Part shown: positions 36,801 to 47,460 of the stretch, in pieces
How the letters are laid out: each line of letters begins with the position of its first letter
Numbering within the stretch: position 1 is the stretch's first letter
DNA from: Helicoverpa zea
Lineage: Eukaryota > Arthropoda > Insecta > Lepidoptera > Noctuidae
Reading direction: 5' to 3'
Assembly (NCBI RefSeq): GCF_022581195.2
Contig: NC_061463.1
Coordinates: 7,068,001 to 7,132,000 of the forward strand
Length of the DNA stretch: 64,000 bases
Translations under genes and position numbers: made by a program
Notes under the pieces: generated by a model
Told to the model about the DNA's origin: nothing
Databases searched by the model: none
The model's input: only the letters and a program-made list of their open reading frames with translations

Positions 36801-39800
36801 ACAAAACCCATTTCCATAATTTTTGTCATTTTTGTCTGTTTGTCTGTTTGTCTGTTTGTCTGTTTATCTGTTTATCTGTTTGTTCGTTCGGGATTCACGT
36901 AAAATCTACGAATCCAATGCAGACAATGCTTATATACAAAAATTCTACGTAACTTGGGGTATTACTTAGTTTTTGTTTCATCGAAATCGATTCACTCTAT
37001 CAAAAGATATGATTAATTTTGTGAATTCAAGATGTAAAATATTACGACACGCAATCTGTTTGTCAAAACTGTACATTTGAATGTTGTACTTATATTAGTT
37101 GATCGGTCTATTATTAACCTTTACACAGAAAATCACACCCTCATAAGTAACTTTGGAAGAAAAAAAAAATATGAAAATTTTGTTTAGCCAAGGTTAAAGT
37201 AGCTCCATCTGTGGTAATCTGTGGTAAATAAAATACATCAAATTTGTCAAAGGAGTGAGGTGGTAAATGACAATAAATTACAATACATTCTTTATAGAGG
37301 ATTATTACTTCAACAGATGGAGTTGTGTATTTTCCGTAATTCACCATATTTTAACACGTAGTGTAATTTTTCGATAGACATTTTCAATAGTGTTTGTCAG
37401 TTTGCCGTGCCACATCAAAATCCAATTATAATTATTACCTTGATGAAAGGAAAATTAATAGTTCTCAGCCAAATTTAAAACGGTGCCATCTAAATTATTT
37501 TTTGAACATTATGTCAAAAATGATGACTTTAGTGGAACAATTAATTATCATTTAAAGTTACAGATGGAGTTCATATCAGGATTTTGTCATAAACATAGTT
37601 TAGCTTATCTTCCACTAATGTGGTGGCCTTAAAACAAATTACTTTGAGTGAGTAGTATTAAGTAGACCTTAATTATTTTTTCTGATGCAAAATATGTAAA
37701 CTTAATCCTAGAAGAAAGGAGGATCTGTCTTTCGCAAGCGCTGCTAAGCGTGAGGTAGGTAGGTAATGTAGGATTCTGTAGCTTTAAAAACAAGCCCAGA
37801 TACAAAGTGCAGATAAGAAATGGGAGCTTTCTCGATTTAATACCATACACACGTAAAATGCTTTATGCGTCTGAAAACGTACAAATTGCGCGTCGCATAC
37901 CAGTCTAAAAAAGTCTAAAAAAACACCTTTTGTATAAAAATACGTTTGATGTCATTCAATCACAAAGACAGAAATTTTCTCTGTTGCAAATCCTATCCAC
38001 CTATATTTATATCCTAATCCAGCATGCATTGCAGGTGTGCATTGCACAAAAACCAATGGTATCCTATTCGAGAAGTCAAAAGAGTCGACCTGCCAACGTC
38101 AGCTTCTGCGCTAAGCAAGTGTTCTTAATAGTACCATCAGAATCACATTCATCGTTGAATGAAGTGAATAAATTTTCAGAAACCACAATAACAGTAGGAG
38201 CCAAAGCGTATGATCGCTTCATAGAGCTCTGATTGGCCCCAGGTGACCAAGTCAGGTCTGATTTGTTCGTTCATCAGATCTTTGAAAGTGTGTCGGTGGA
38301 TACTTACTGTCGTCCTGTGTGACACAAACTATGGTATATAAACGTCCTCCGCAAGAGCGAAATTTTTCCCGGTGTGCGGTAGTGACGCACAGTATACAAC
38401 ACTTATGTTTCTTTCGATTTGCTGGCTCCACCAAGAAATGACAAATTGCAAGCGTACATTTTGAAAATCTTGGCAAAACTGCAGGTTTCAAGTACACATG
38501 AAGTGGATTCTCACAGATACGTACATTTTGCCTATTCGTGAACTATTGCAAACATTTCGGTGGAGTCCCGGCTTAGGCCTCCCCCACATTAGGCGTGCGC
38601 GATCCTCGGGCGTGTGAGTAGCGCGGGCGCCGCGCGTGCGTCGCGAGCGCGTTGCGTTAGCGTCGCGTTTTGCTGCCCTGCGGCATTTGCAGCGCGCTCG
38701 CGGCGCGCACGCGCCGCTCTCCTTGACGTTTAACTGCTAAGGCGTTAAGCGGGCGGCGGGGATAGCGGGCGAAGGGGTAAGAACGCAACTCGAGCGCCGC
38801 GTGCTCGCCGCGAGCGCGTCGCTTGCACTCTTCACACACGCCGCAGGGCAGCAAAACGCGACGTTCATGCAGCGTGCTCGCGACGCCCGCGCTACTCACA
38901 CGCCCGATGATCGCGCACGCCTAATGTGGGGTCAGCCTTACCATAGTGAGTAAGTGCACAGAAAATCCCCGTCATACAAGTGTTTCTCCCCAGTAGTGAA
39001 ACTATCCTACCCTATGCGCCTGCTGATGATGATGACTCATTTTATCATCCATCCAGCTATTCCCCAACTATGTTGGTGTTGGCTTCCAGTCACCAAATCT
39101 GTTTGAGTACCAATATTTTGCTTGGAGCGACTACCTATCTACCTATCTTCAATCCAGTCACAAGCCGATATCCATGGTAAGACTGACAGACTTTCTGGCT
39201 TCTGATTAGTCGCAGCAGCTGCAGAAAATGTACAAATGACAGCTTTGTCAGACTTAAAGCATATAGACATAGATTATAACTGTTTCCTGTGAAAATTACT
39301 TACGCATCATACGTAATAATTTTCCAAATTGGCTGACTAGATCCAGAGATATTCACAACGTCACAAACTTTACTTCTTTTGTTTAGATAAATGGTCACAT
39401 CCACAACACAACCTTGATCAATGAATCTATGCGACTGCTAAGTGCTAATCCTAATTATACTGTCACGTGAAAGAATGCACCTACGGGATAAGTAGTATTT
39501 TGACTATTCTATATTGCCCACGCAGACGAAGTTGCGGGCAACAGCTAGTCTCGAATAACTTCGCAACCGAAGAAAGAACAAATACAAAATATGGCACAAC
39601 ATTTACAACTAATTTTATAGGTAATATTTATTTAAATATTCCCATCAGAAAGAAAAAGGTCTGGCTGGGGTAACGTTACTCCAGCAGGAAATGTTTTTGT
39701 GAAATAATTAAAAAACTATAAGCGCAACAAATTTAAAAATGTGCGCAACAATTACAGAAGCCGCACAACTAATTATCTATAAGATTAAAATGACCATTTT

Positions 39801-42800
39801 CGACAACATCTGGCCAGGGTAACGCACACGAGATCCAATCCCGACTCGATTACGATTGAAGCGTATGTGGCATTCCGCTATTTTTTCTTTAAAATAAACG
39901 TTTATATCCTTTTCTGTTATTCAATAATGAATCATTTTGTCTGCAAATGATTTACGGTTGCAAAATGATTGTACAGCAAACTACCGTATAGACCAAAATC
40001 ACCGAAATAGCAGACCAATCGCACACCAATCAAATGTCAATCGAATACGATTGGTCTTTTATTAGTAGCAGAATGCCCGATATGGTTAAAACTGCTATTG
40101 CGATCATATTGCGATTCGATTTCTATTCGATTTTGACATTATTAACTTAGGAGAATCGGGCCCCTGATCGTTGCGGCCACTGGTCGTGGTCGTCTAGTGC
40201 GCGAGGTGCTTAAGGGGGTAAAGCATAAAATAAATAAGTACCTGATGAGTAAATCTCCTGGTGAAGAAAGGAGTGAGATACTTCATGTCTAACCGCACAA
40301 AGCCTCGCAGTCGGGTTGCATGTGAATAATTTACCTGAAACATTGTTCTCGTTATTTTTTAATTTATAAACAAGTAGAAGTTTTTCCGCCTCCCGAAGAC
40401 CGACTTCAACTAACACGTTATATCATGAATGTACGACAAAAAAAACTTTTTACAAGAACTTTAAAAGAAAACAACGACTTCTTAAACACTGCATCGACTA
40501 GTCGCCAACTTCTAGAGCGATGCACCTAAAGTATTTTTTTATTGTTTTCAGTATTTTAAGAACTTTACTCTGTCCGTGCCAAACAAAGATATTAACAATA
40601 CAATTATTATTTCAATTTTTTTCAGACGAATAAATATATTTTAAGAAATTATAACAAAATGCATATTTATGATAAACAAGTCAATCGCAGCGTAACTACG
40701 ATTTCTTTCGTAATATAAACCCCACCATGAAATACGCACGGAAAGAAGTCACTATTGAGCAGTTTACTTATTTGAGTGTAATTGCTATCTTACTAACAAT
40801 GCAGTAGGTATGTAAATATGGTTCTCTGCAATGTTTAATGGCAGCTTGCAACTAATTTCCAAGCTCATTTTAAATAAGTAATAGGTGAGTGAATATTTTC
40901 CCTTACCTCTAATTCCTCTTCGGTTATCTCAGACAAATGTTCAGAGTCTATGGCCTGGCCCCATTCCCGTGTTTTTGACAAACTTACTTCTTTCTGCTTA
41001 CGTAAGGATCTTGAACGCTTTGTTTTTTTGTTAGCCTGTAATAAAATTATAAATTAATATTAAGTTTTCGAAACAACATTTTGAATGAGCATATTTTGGA
41101 CTTGCAATGGACACAATTACAAGTAAAACACGTACTTGCGCAGTAGGCAGAACTTAATTAAGCAAGAACAGTTTTTTCTTAATCATAAAAAAAATTACTT
41201 ACTCTCAAAAACTTAAGTAAAGGCATTGTTGATCCACCAAAGAATAAAGTTGTAAATAATACTATTATAAGAGTCGTGGTTATGATCACATGACGTGTTT
41301 CGTCAGAGAAACCCAAATGTAGTGATAGTGCATAGGAAATTGCTCCTCGTAGTCCTGCAAAATTATCAATTTATTCTTAAATATAAGTTTGGTTGCGAAA
41401 GTGGCTTAATTAATTAAATAATATTCCGACATTTTCAGAAAAAGATAATGTAATATTTGTAACAAAAAAAATAACTTCTTACCACTGAACCACATTATAA
41501 ACATCATTTTCTTAGTTATCTTGTGTTCGCGGAATTTATTGCAGAGTAAAGCAAGTGGGAAAATATTTGCAGCTCTGCCAACTAAACACATGACTATGCT
41601 CCAAACTACAAGTGCTGGTTCCACACGATGTCTGAAGCTGGACATACAAAAACATTAGTTTTATTAGTTATAGTAATTCAGGACAATCAATTAATTGTTG
41701 TGGCAATTTATTAATTCAAATACAATACCTGAATATAGCCAATCCTAAGTATGCAAATACACAGGTTTCAGCAATAAAAGCTAAAGTTCTCATAGTCTGC
41801 TGCATAGTAACCTGTGTCACTGTAGATAAATTGAAATGTGTGTAATGAGACATTACTACTCCACAAAATAATATTGCCATAATTCCTGAAATAAAAATAA
41901 TGGTTCATAATAGCAAACTACTAAAAAAAAACTGTCAATTTTTAACAATAAAATGTACTTTAAATTCTTAAAGCTTGTAGATCTAATGATTTAATGAATT
42001 ATGACACTTACCTGATAGATGAATACCCTCAGCCAATACGTACGGAGCATAAGTAAAAACTAACATCATACCAAATTCAAGAGATGGATTTTTACGTAGA
42101 TCAACATGTTTCAAAAGTAGAGCACTAACAAGTGCAAACAAGACTCCTATTCCCGCTGAGGCAAAAAACATTAACCAAAATCTATTTATTGCAGAAAGGA
42201 TGGCTTCGCCAGTAGACATTAGAGGATCATTAGAATCCAAAACAGCTGTTGTCAAAACAATAGCAATAGCATCATTCAGTATGCTCTCTCCGAAAACCAA
42301 CATGTTGAGCACTGGGTCTACATCAAGTGCATGGAAGATTGCTACTGTAGCAACAGGGTCTACTGCTGATATCAGAGAGCCGAAGGCAAAAGACTCCACA
42401 AAACTCAATTTGTACACTACCTGGGCCAGCCCCAGCAAATATATGCCTGCACCAATCACAAATGCTGATATAGCAGTCCCAACTATTGCAAAAAGTAGAA
42501 TGGATCCAATGTTTTGGAAAAAGTTTCCTTTGTGCAAATTGTAACCTGATTCAAAAATTATAGGAGGTAGGAGTACTAAAAAAAAGGCAGTTGGAGAAAA
42601 TGCTTCCTCCTTCCTCCAATTTGCAATGTTCTTAATGGACATCAAGTTTATAATCATACCAATCAAAGCACCAAGGAACACTATTACCACACTTTCAGGC
42701 AAATATGAGAATCCAGTTTGAAGCATAAGATGAATTAGTAGAATACCAAGTGCTAGCACGCACAATACAAAAAATATGGCCATAGAACTGTTGTGTTCAT

Positions 42801-43239
42801 CTTCTGCAGAGCTTTTCTCAGGTAAAGGTGCTGCATCTGATGGGCTGACCACAGAGGCATTAGGAGTTGCAGATGCAGAAATATTTACAAGTACTACTGA
42901 CAATATAGATTCATTCTTTTCTGCAGCCATATTATTACTTTCAGTAGAAGAGCTCGGTGTTGAATTCACAATTTGATTGTTTACAGTTGATTCACTGGAA
43001 CTTTGCATACTTTGGTTCTGTATACTGGCACGCTTTGACCTTGATAAAATTTCACTTTCATGATCAATTTTATAATTGTAATTTCCTTTATCTTTCCAGT
43101 TAATATGTGGCTCAGAAAATACCGACTTCTGGTTTCTCTGTTCGCTCGATGAAGATGACGACTTCAAATGTTCTCCATAACAAAAACTAATTAAACATAT
43201 TATACCGATCCAAAATATGTCCTTTCGAATACATGGCAT
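33874..43239 (-). CDS. NHE8: Sodium/hydrogen exchanger 8 (SLC9A8-type)
   Basis: Seven exons: 43239-42012, 41885-41729, 41637-41483, 41354-41203, 41035-40907, 40334-40242 and 34026-33874 (stop 33876-33874). All are GT-AG and in phase, totalling 689 codons (688 aa; human NHE8 is about 580). The protein exchanges luminal or external Na+ for H+ at the plasma membrane and in Golgi/endosomal membranes. Visible parts: signal peptide (1-22); a Ser/Thr-rich ectodomain with six N-glycosylation sequons and an RSKR site (67-70); then the CPA1 exchanger core from about residue 153. Family motifs FLVLLPPIIFESGYNLHKGNFF, SAVDPVATVAIFHAL and FGESILNDAIAIVL, and later MMFIMWFSGLRGAISYALSLHL, match NHE8. The cytoplasmic tail has SEHLSEITEEELE, GFVRLDMKYLTPFFTRRFT and a short acidic end. 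Exon 7 is separated by a 6.2-kb intron filled with nested transposons, but sites are intact. The N-terminal extension is the main difference from vertebrate NHE8. Confidence 0.95.
35953..36343 (-). mobile_element. tRNA-derived SINE in the foldback arm
   Basis: 391 bp, minus strand. The head reads GTCGTGGTGGCCTAGTGGGC (A-box-like TGGCCTAGTGG) and the B box is GGTTCGATTCC. The tail ends in the GTTGGGGTCGGCTTCCAGTC-type sequence. The 15-bp duplication TTCATATATCCAATC is at 35938-35952 and 36344-36358. The same family occurs at 44446-44829. Confidence 0.88.
36826..36893 (+). repeat. TGTCTGTT-type microsatellite
   Basis: About eight imperfect repeats of GTCTGTTT, changing to ATCTGTTT and then GTTCGTTCG, located about 115 bp inside the Helitron-like element. 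Confidence 0.85.
38582..38931. mobile_element. CpG-dense foldback MITE inside the Helitron-like insertion
   Basis: 350 bp with arms starting CCCCACATTAGGCGTGCGCG on the left and the complement on the right. Arm similarity runs on through GCGTGTGAGTAGCGCGGGC, and a second inverted pair (GCGACGC...TTTTGCTGCCCTGCGGC) lies inside. Very rich in CG dinucleotides in an otherwise AT-rich region. I could not find a target duplication. Confidence 0.7.
39040..39235 (-). repeat. Decayed SINE fragment
   Basis: Keeps the CAACTATGTTGGTGTTGGCTTCCAGTC and AGACTTTCTGGCTTCTGA stretches of the SINE family at 35953, with many changes and no recognisable head. Confidence 0.5.
40485..40550. repeat. Short relative of the 3.1-kb palindrome repeat
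   Basis: ACTTCTAGAGCGATGCACCTAAAGTA echoes the arm of the palindrome at 3010-3226 (TTCTAGGCCGATGCACCTAAG), preceded by AACTTTTTACAA at 40445. A degraded copy. Confidence 0.4.
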
Positions 43240-43557
43240 TTTGGTAAATTTTCGGTGTTCACTATATCAGTTATGAGCCTCTCACTGTATTTCTCAAGTC
43301 GTTTGTATTTTGTTAAACTTCTATTTTCCGATATTTATGGATAGGAAAATTATTATAGCTTCGTTGACAAGACAATGTTTGGTGACAGATGGGATGGAGA
43401 TTTTATGTCAGCCTGCCAAGTGTCAAGTCGCACGTCACTGCTGCGTTCCGCTTGCTCCTTATTTCTGTGTTTCGACAAGTTTCAATCGTGTGATGCCGGC
43501 TATAGTTTTCATAAACATTTTGTCACTTACTTAAGGTTACTTGTAATGGGCTGTGGA
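43240..43557. promoter_or_regulatory. Upstream region of NHE8
   Basis: This is the 5' side of the NHE8 start codon before the repeat block begins. It should contain the NHE8 leader and promoter. I see no TATA box or other site clear enough to mark. Confidence 0.3.
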
Positions 43558-44140
43558 AATGTTCGAAGGAGTTAAAGCGGCCCTGGGTACGTACATAAAG
43601 GGCTTATGAAGGAACATGGTGGGTTTTCGTCAATAAGAGTCAGACAGCGTCTTCACGTTCTCCAACACCTGCTACCTGGCCCTAGAAGAAAAGGAAAAAG
43701 AAGTCAGTCAGAAAACTATTCAAATGTTCCAAGAGATTTTGAAAACAATTTGACAAGAAATCTGAATTTCTTGAGTCCCGGCTCAAAGGGCTCGGTGCAA
43801 TGCTCTTTTTTTTAGTTGGCAAAGGCTCACTCACATAGTACCTAGGTAAAACGCCATCTGGCACTGTTTTTGGGAACTTTTTTTTATTCTCAAAAAGAAA
43901 CCCTCCCATTGAATTGAAAGTAGAATGGAGCCCCCGACCTAGGCGAGGTCGGCGAGAAAAGGTTGAGGGCAAAGTACACTCCCACGAATGATAAAATTCG
44001 CCCCCGGGTGAAGGTTTCAAAGGGCGGGGTGTCCACGGCAGCTTTTGCTCGGTGGCACTCCTACCACCGAACAGTTGCTGAATACACAAAGTCATCCCTG
44101 AGTTGCACATGATACAGCTCGGCGACGACTGGGATGTCGA
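43558..44140. repeat. Degenerate LINE-type 3' region repeats
   Basis: The stretch GTTCGAAGGAGTTAAAGCGG followed by CCCTGGGTACGTACATAAAG closely resembles the end of the R1-like relic at 57260-57290 (GTTCGAAAGAGTTACCGCG, CCCTGGTCCATAAA). It is followed by AAAGAAACCCTCCCATTGAA and GGGCGGGGTGTCC sequence of repeat type. Long open frames here are chance frames in repeat DNA. Confidence 0.45.
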
Positions 44141-44191
44141 TCATTCACTCCACCCCACCATGCTCTGGGGTCGATTCTGTTTGTCGATTTT

Positions 44192-44284
44192 GAATGCCCG
44201 ATATGGTTAAAACTGCTATTGCGATCATATTGCGATTCGATTTCTATTCGATTTTGACATTATTAACTTAGGAGAATCGGGCCC
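44192..44284. mobile_element. MITE copy C, right-end fragment
   Basis: The last ~93 bp of the GGGCCCGATTCTCC family (GAATGCCCGATATGGTTAAA to GGAGAATCGGGCCC), followed by CTG at 44285-44287. The left part is missing. Confidence 0.8.
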
Positions 44285-44287
44285 CTG

Positions 44288-44852
44288 CTAATTTCACTTA
44301 AACGACATTCGATTCACATTCGACTGAGATCAATTCACGACTTAATTACGATTGAAGCGTATGTGGCATTCCGCTATTTTTTCTTTTAAATTAACGTTTT
44401 TATATTCATATTCAATTTTGACATGAGTAACTTAGAAGAATCGGGAAAGTCGTGGTGGCCTAGTGGGTAAAGGACCAACCTCTCAAGTATGAGGGCGCCG
44501 GTTCGATCCCAGGTCAGGCAAGTACCAATGCAACTTTTCTAAGTTTGTATGTAGGTACTTTCTAAGTATATCTTAGACACCATTGACTGTGTTTCGGATG
44601 GCACGTTAAACTGTAGGTCCCGGCTGTCATCGAACACCCTTGGCAGTCGTTACGGGTAGTCAGAAGCCAGTAGGTCTGACACCAGTCTAACCAAGGGGTA
44701 TCGGGTTGCCCGGGTAACTGGGTTAAGGAGGTCAGATAGGCAGTCGCTTCTTGTAAAGCATTGGTACTCAGCTGAATCCGGTTAGACTGGAAGCCAACCC
44801 CAACATGATTGGGAAAAGGCTTGGAGGATGTAACTTAGAAGAATCGGGCTCC
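44288..44852. mobile_element. MITE copy D, lacking its left terminus and split by a SINE
   Basis: Starts at CTAATTTCACTTAAACGAC directly after the CTG of copy C, so the first dozen TIR bases are gone. The body runs to 44445; the SINE occupies 44446-44829; the right end continues from 44849 (CGGGCTCCTG). Head-to-tail placement with copy C suggests recombination between two copies. Confidence 0.75.
44446..44829 (+). mobile_element. tRNA-derived SINE, full copy
   Basis: 384 bp, same family as 35953-36343. Head AAAGTCGTGGTGGCCTAGTGG, B box GGTTCGATCCC, tail ending CATGATTGGGAAAAGGCTTGG. A 19-bp duplication (GTAACTTAGAAGAATCGGG) flanks it at 44427-44445 and 44830-44848. It sits in the right end of MITE copy D. 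Confidence 0.9.
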
Positions 44853-45099
44853 TGGAGCAATAGATCCCGAGCCCTGGCGCAGTGGTTAATGTTTGCTTGG
44901 AGCGTCAGGGGCAACGGCGGATCCAGGGGGTAGGTCACAAGGTCATGACCCCCCCCTGGGCCAGGTTCAGGACCTAAGAGGACCAATAATTGAAATGGTT
45001 AAACACGATGTTTTATGTTTTTGTTATAAGTATAAGATAATTTTTATTCCGAGTGAATAGGTAGATACCTACATAGTTACAGGTAGAGTAGTTTTACTG

Positions 45100-45995
45100 A
45101 AGAATTTGTGCTCGCAACGCTCGCTCTCTATTCTTTATTTACTCTTTATCCGTACCCAAAAGGAGGAAACAGGACCGTGTTACTAAGAATCCGCTGTCCG
45201 GGTTGTCTACATTACATGCTGTATTGTATCTCATGCAGGGCCGTCTTAACCTATGGTGCAGGGTGTGCGAATAACCCGGGCGCCTCGATCTCAGGGGCGC
45301 CGCGGGACGCCCCACCACCAGGAAATTTCGAAGAAATTACACCCGTTCGATAAGGAAGTTCCACATTGTATCATGATACTGACAAAAAAGTCGCCTTCGC
45401 TTTCGAAAAAATTCTAGCTCGCTACGCTCGCGAGTAAATGACTATGTCTGTACTGTATTTCTGATTGTTTATTATTTTTATTGACGCACCGAATCAACGA
45501 ACACAAATGGCACTCGCTCTAATCACGGTTCCTTTTTATTTGTACGTAATTCCCAGTCTGATTTGTGAGTCTTCAAACAAATAATTGAAAAAAGTTCGCG
45601 CTCGCTGCGCTCGCGGCTACTTGTTGCTTTACAGTGTACTTAATCAGGTACTTTTGTGTCGTAGGCTCAAAAAATTTCTTCGCAATATTATATAAACTTT
45701 GCCTCGATAACTTCATAAGTCAAATATAGCAAAAAAATATATATTAATGGAGTCCTCAAAAACAAAACAGTTTGCGCTTCCGACTGCTTGTTACTTTACA
45801 GCGCTTACTTTTAACTTATGAACTTTTGTGTCCCAAAATTAAAAAGTTTGCGCGCTCGCTTCGCTCGTGCTTTTTTGTTTGGCACATGTGTTTAGTATAT
45901 ATACGAGAAATTGCGCTCACTCTGCTCGGGCCATTTTCTACATGAAAATACTTTTCTCAACATTCGAAAAATTTCGAGCTCGCTACTATCGCGCT
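45100..45995. repeat. Series of GCTCGCTNCGCTCGC motifs
   Basis: Seven related GC-rich words stand out of AT-rich sequence: near 45104 (CTCGCAACGCTCGCTC), 45416 (GCTCGCTACGCTCGCG), 45599 (GCTCGCTGCGCTCGCG), 45773 (weak), 45849 (GCTCGCTTCGCTCG), 45912 (GCTCACTCTGCTCG) and 45974 (GCTCGCTACTATCGCG). Each is an imperfect palindrome. Spacing is irregular (about 60 to 310 bp). Confidence 0.7.
45236..45300 (+). repeat. Possible single hAT-like terminus
   Basis: CAGGGCCGTCTTAACC followed by TATGGTGCAGGGTGTGCG and GGGCGCC words, a layout I know from the ends of dispersed hAT-type elements. No matching right end is visible, so this is a fragment at best. Confidence 0.4.
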
Positions 45996-46667
45996 TATTG
46001 TATTTATACTACTATAGTAGGGGAGGCAAGGGTGCTAAACCGGGAGTGACTCGAGCGTCAATGAGACCTATTAGATTGCGAAGCTTAGATTATAAGAAGA
46101 AAAAAATGTCCTGACATACACACACTTTCATCGGTGGGTGGAGCGGCTATAAACTTTCAAAAATGTAAAAAAAAGCAGTTGCATGGACATACTCGAGCGC
46201 GTCAGATATTAATAGCATGCACGTCGTACGTCATTTTGAAAACATACGTATATTAATCTGACTGTTTCCATGGTGGGGGTGGTCGTAGGTAAGGGTTAAA
46301 AATGGGAAAAAAAATAATTTTATCGAGCGCGACAGATTTTCAAAAGGGGTGTTAAATGAACCAAGACGAAGTCTCTTATGCAATAATCTGACGATTTAGA
46401 CGTGACCTAAACTCGTGGCCATTATTTGAAATTGCAAAAAAAAATCGCCATTTTGAAATACTCGAGCGCGTCAGATTAAGATATATATGGTTCATTTATG
46501 TACCCTTAACGTAATCATCTTATAATCTGACGATTATCTGGAGAGACTCGCTTAATCTGACAATGGAAAGTTTTTAAAACTAATAATAATCAATACTGTA
46601 ACCTAATTTTCTTTGAAAAATTAACACCAATGTCGTTGTTTTTTAATTTTGTTATAATCATTATCTA

Positions 46668-46797
46668 AGTCGTGGTGGCCTAGTGGGTAAAGAACCAACC
46701 TCTCAAGTATGTGGATTCGATTCCAGGTCAGGCAAGTACCAATGCAACTTTTCTAAGTTTGTATTTACTGTCTAAGTTTATCTTGGACACCAATGTC
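46668..46797 (+). repeat. SINE 5' fragment
   Basis: The head AGTCGTGGTGGCCTAGTGGG and B-box-like ATTCGATTCC of the SINE family are present, then the copy breaks off after TCTTGGACACCAATG. Confidence 0.8.
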
Positions 46798-47217
46798 TGC
46801 ACAGCAAGTACTTAGTACTTACAAGACATACACGTTGTAGCACTTTGGTATTCCTTAAAAACTTGAGATATCAATAGATTATTTAGTTTTAACTTTTACA
46901 CACTTTTTGATCTATATCCCAGAACGGACAAACATTTCAACAAAGCTGTCATAATAAAGGTTGTTCTAGATAAAAAGGCCTATCCAATGATATGTATGAA
47001 ATTGCTATTGGCGGAGTGTACCAATCTGCTCATACATTACATACATTTCTATAATAATTACATTGAATTATAATGACATTGATAAATATACATGTGACAT
47101 AAACAATACAATTGAATCTATAATAACATGGCTTGACGGAAATAATCTACGCGTAAATCTTACAAAAACTAATTTTATTCAATTTAATACATATAGATAA
47201 AAAAATAAGGCTCATCA

Positions 47218-47292
47218 TCATCTGCCTAGCCTTTTTCCCAACTATGTTGGGGTCGGCTTCCAGTCTAACCGGATGACTAGGCCACCACGACT
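47218..47292 (-). repeat. Internally deleted SINE
   Basis: Only the tail (CCCAACTATGTTGGGGTCGG, CTTCCAGTCTAACCGGATG) and the extreme head (ACTAGGCCACCACGACT, minus orientation) remain, joined directly; about 300 bp of the middle is missing. Confidence 0.75.
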
Positions 47293-47460
47293 GTATAAAA
47301 AGAAGACTATAAAGAGTAATTATAGAGGACATAAATTACAAGAAGTATACGAAATGGCATTTCTCGGTATCACGATAGACAAACAATGCAACTGGAAGGC
47401 ACACGTACTTAACGAAAGTATCCAATAAAATGAATCGTCTTCGTTAAAAACAGTATATCT

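Larger units (their letters stand above)
36711..39548 (+). mobile_element. Helitron-like non-autonomous insertion
   Basis: Begins TCTATACATATAATA and ends GGGCAACAGCTAG. It lies between A (36710) and T (39549), restoring a continuous foldback arm when removed, with no target duplication. TC start, CTAG end, A/T insertion and a possible 3' hairpin (TTGCCC...GGGCAA, 7 nt before the end) are the Helitron hallmarks. It carries a (TGTCTGTT)-type microsatellite (36826-36893) near the 5' end, a GC-rich foldback (38582-38931) and a decayed SINE piece. No Rep/helicase gene. Confidence 0.75.
34452..39829. mobile_element. Foldback element with ~830-bp arms and 9-bp TSD (Mutator-like?)
   Basis: The termini read GTGTGCGTTACCCTGGCCAG inward from both ends and are flanked by GAGATCCAA (34443-34451; 39830-39838). 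The left arm is 34452-35284. The right arm is its complement in two pieces, 39829-39549 and 36710-35764, broken by a Helitron-like insertion (36711-39548) and a SINE (35953-36343). The unique centre is only 35285-35763. A 9-bp duplication plus very long TIRs fits Mutator-like elements (MULE), but no transposase is present, so the class is inferred. Arms are nearly identical (one 12-bp duplication and scattered substitutions seen). Confidence 0.8.
34383..40163. mobile_element. MITE copy B, split by a 5.4-kb insertion
   Basis: The left part is 34383-34451 and the right part 39830-40163; joined at the duplicated GAGATCCAA they give one normal copy of the GGGCCCGATTCTCC family. CTG flanks are at 34380-34382 and 40164-40166. 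One G is missing from the left terminus. Confidence 0.85.
34329..40210. mobile_element. Outermost TIR element of the NHE8 intron 6 nest
   Basis: The left end GCACCTCGCGCGCTAGACGA (34329 on) and the complement of the right end (to 40209) agree at 28 of the first 29 positions, ending GACCACGACCA. TAAG occurs just outside both ends (34325-34328; 40211-40214) and may be the target duplication. Only about 54 and 44 bp of this element lie outside the MITE inserted in it, so it was a tiny MITE itself. Class unknown. Confidence 0.6.

Noticed and set aside
38657..38899. 80-codon Arg/Ala-rich open frame
   Set aside because: It lies inside the CpG-dense foldback MITE; GC-rich palindromes give open frames by composition.
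43682..44110. 142-codon minus-strand open frame near the NHE8 5' end
   Set aside because: The sequence is repeat DNA with R1-like 3' region similarity, and the peptide (GGFLFENKKKFPKTV) is of the type seen in translated repeats.
44446..44530. tRNA gene suggested by A- and B-box-like sequences
   Set aside because: The boxes belong to a SINE head: a long tRNA-unrelated body and a 19-bp target duplication follow, and no cloverleaf forms.
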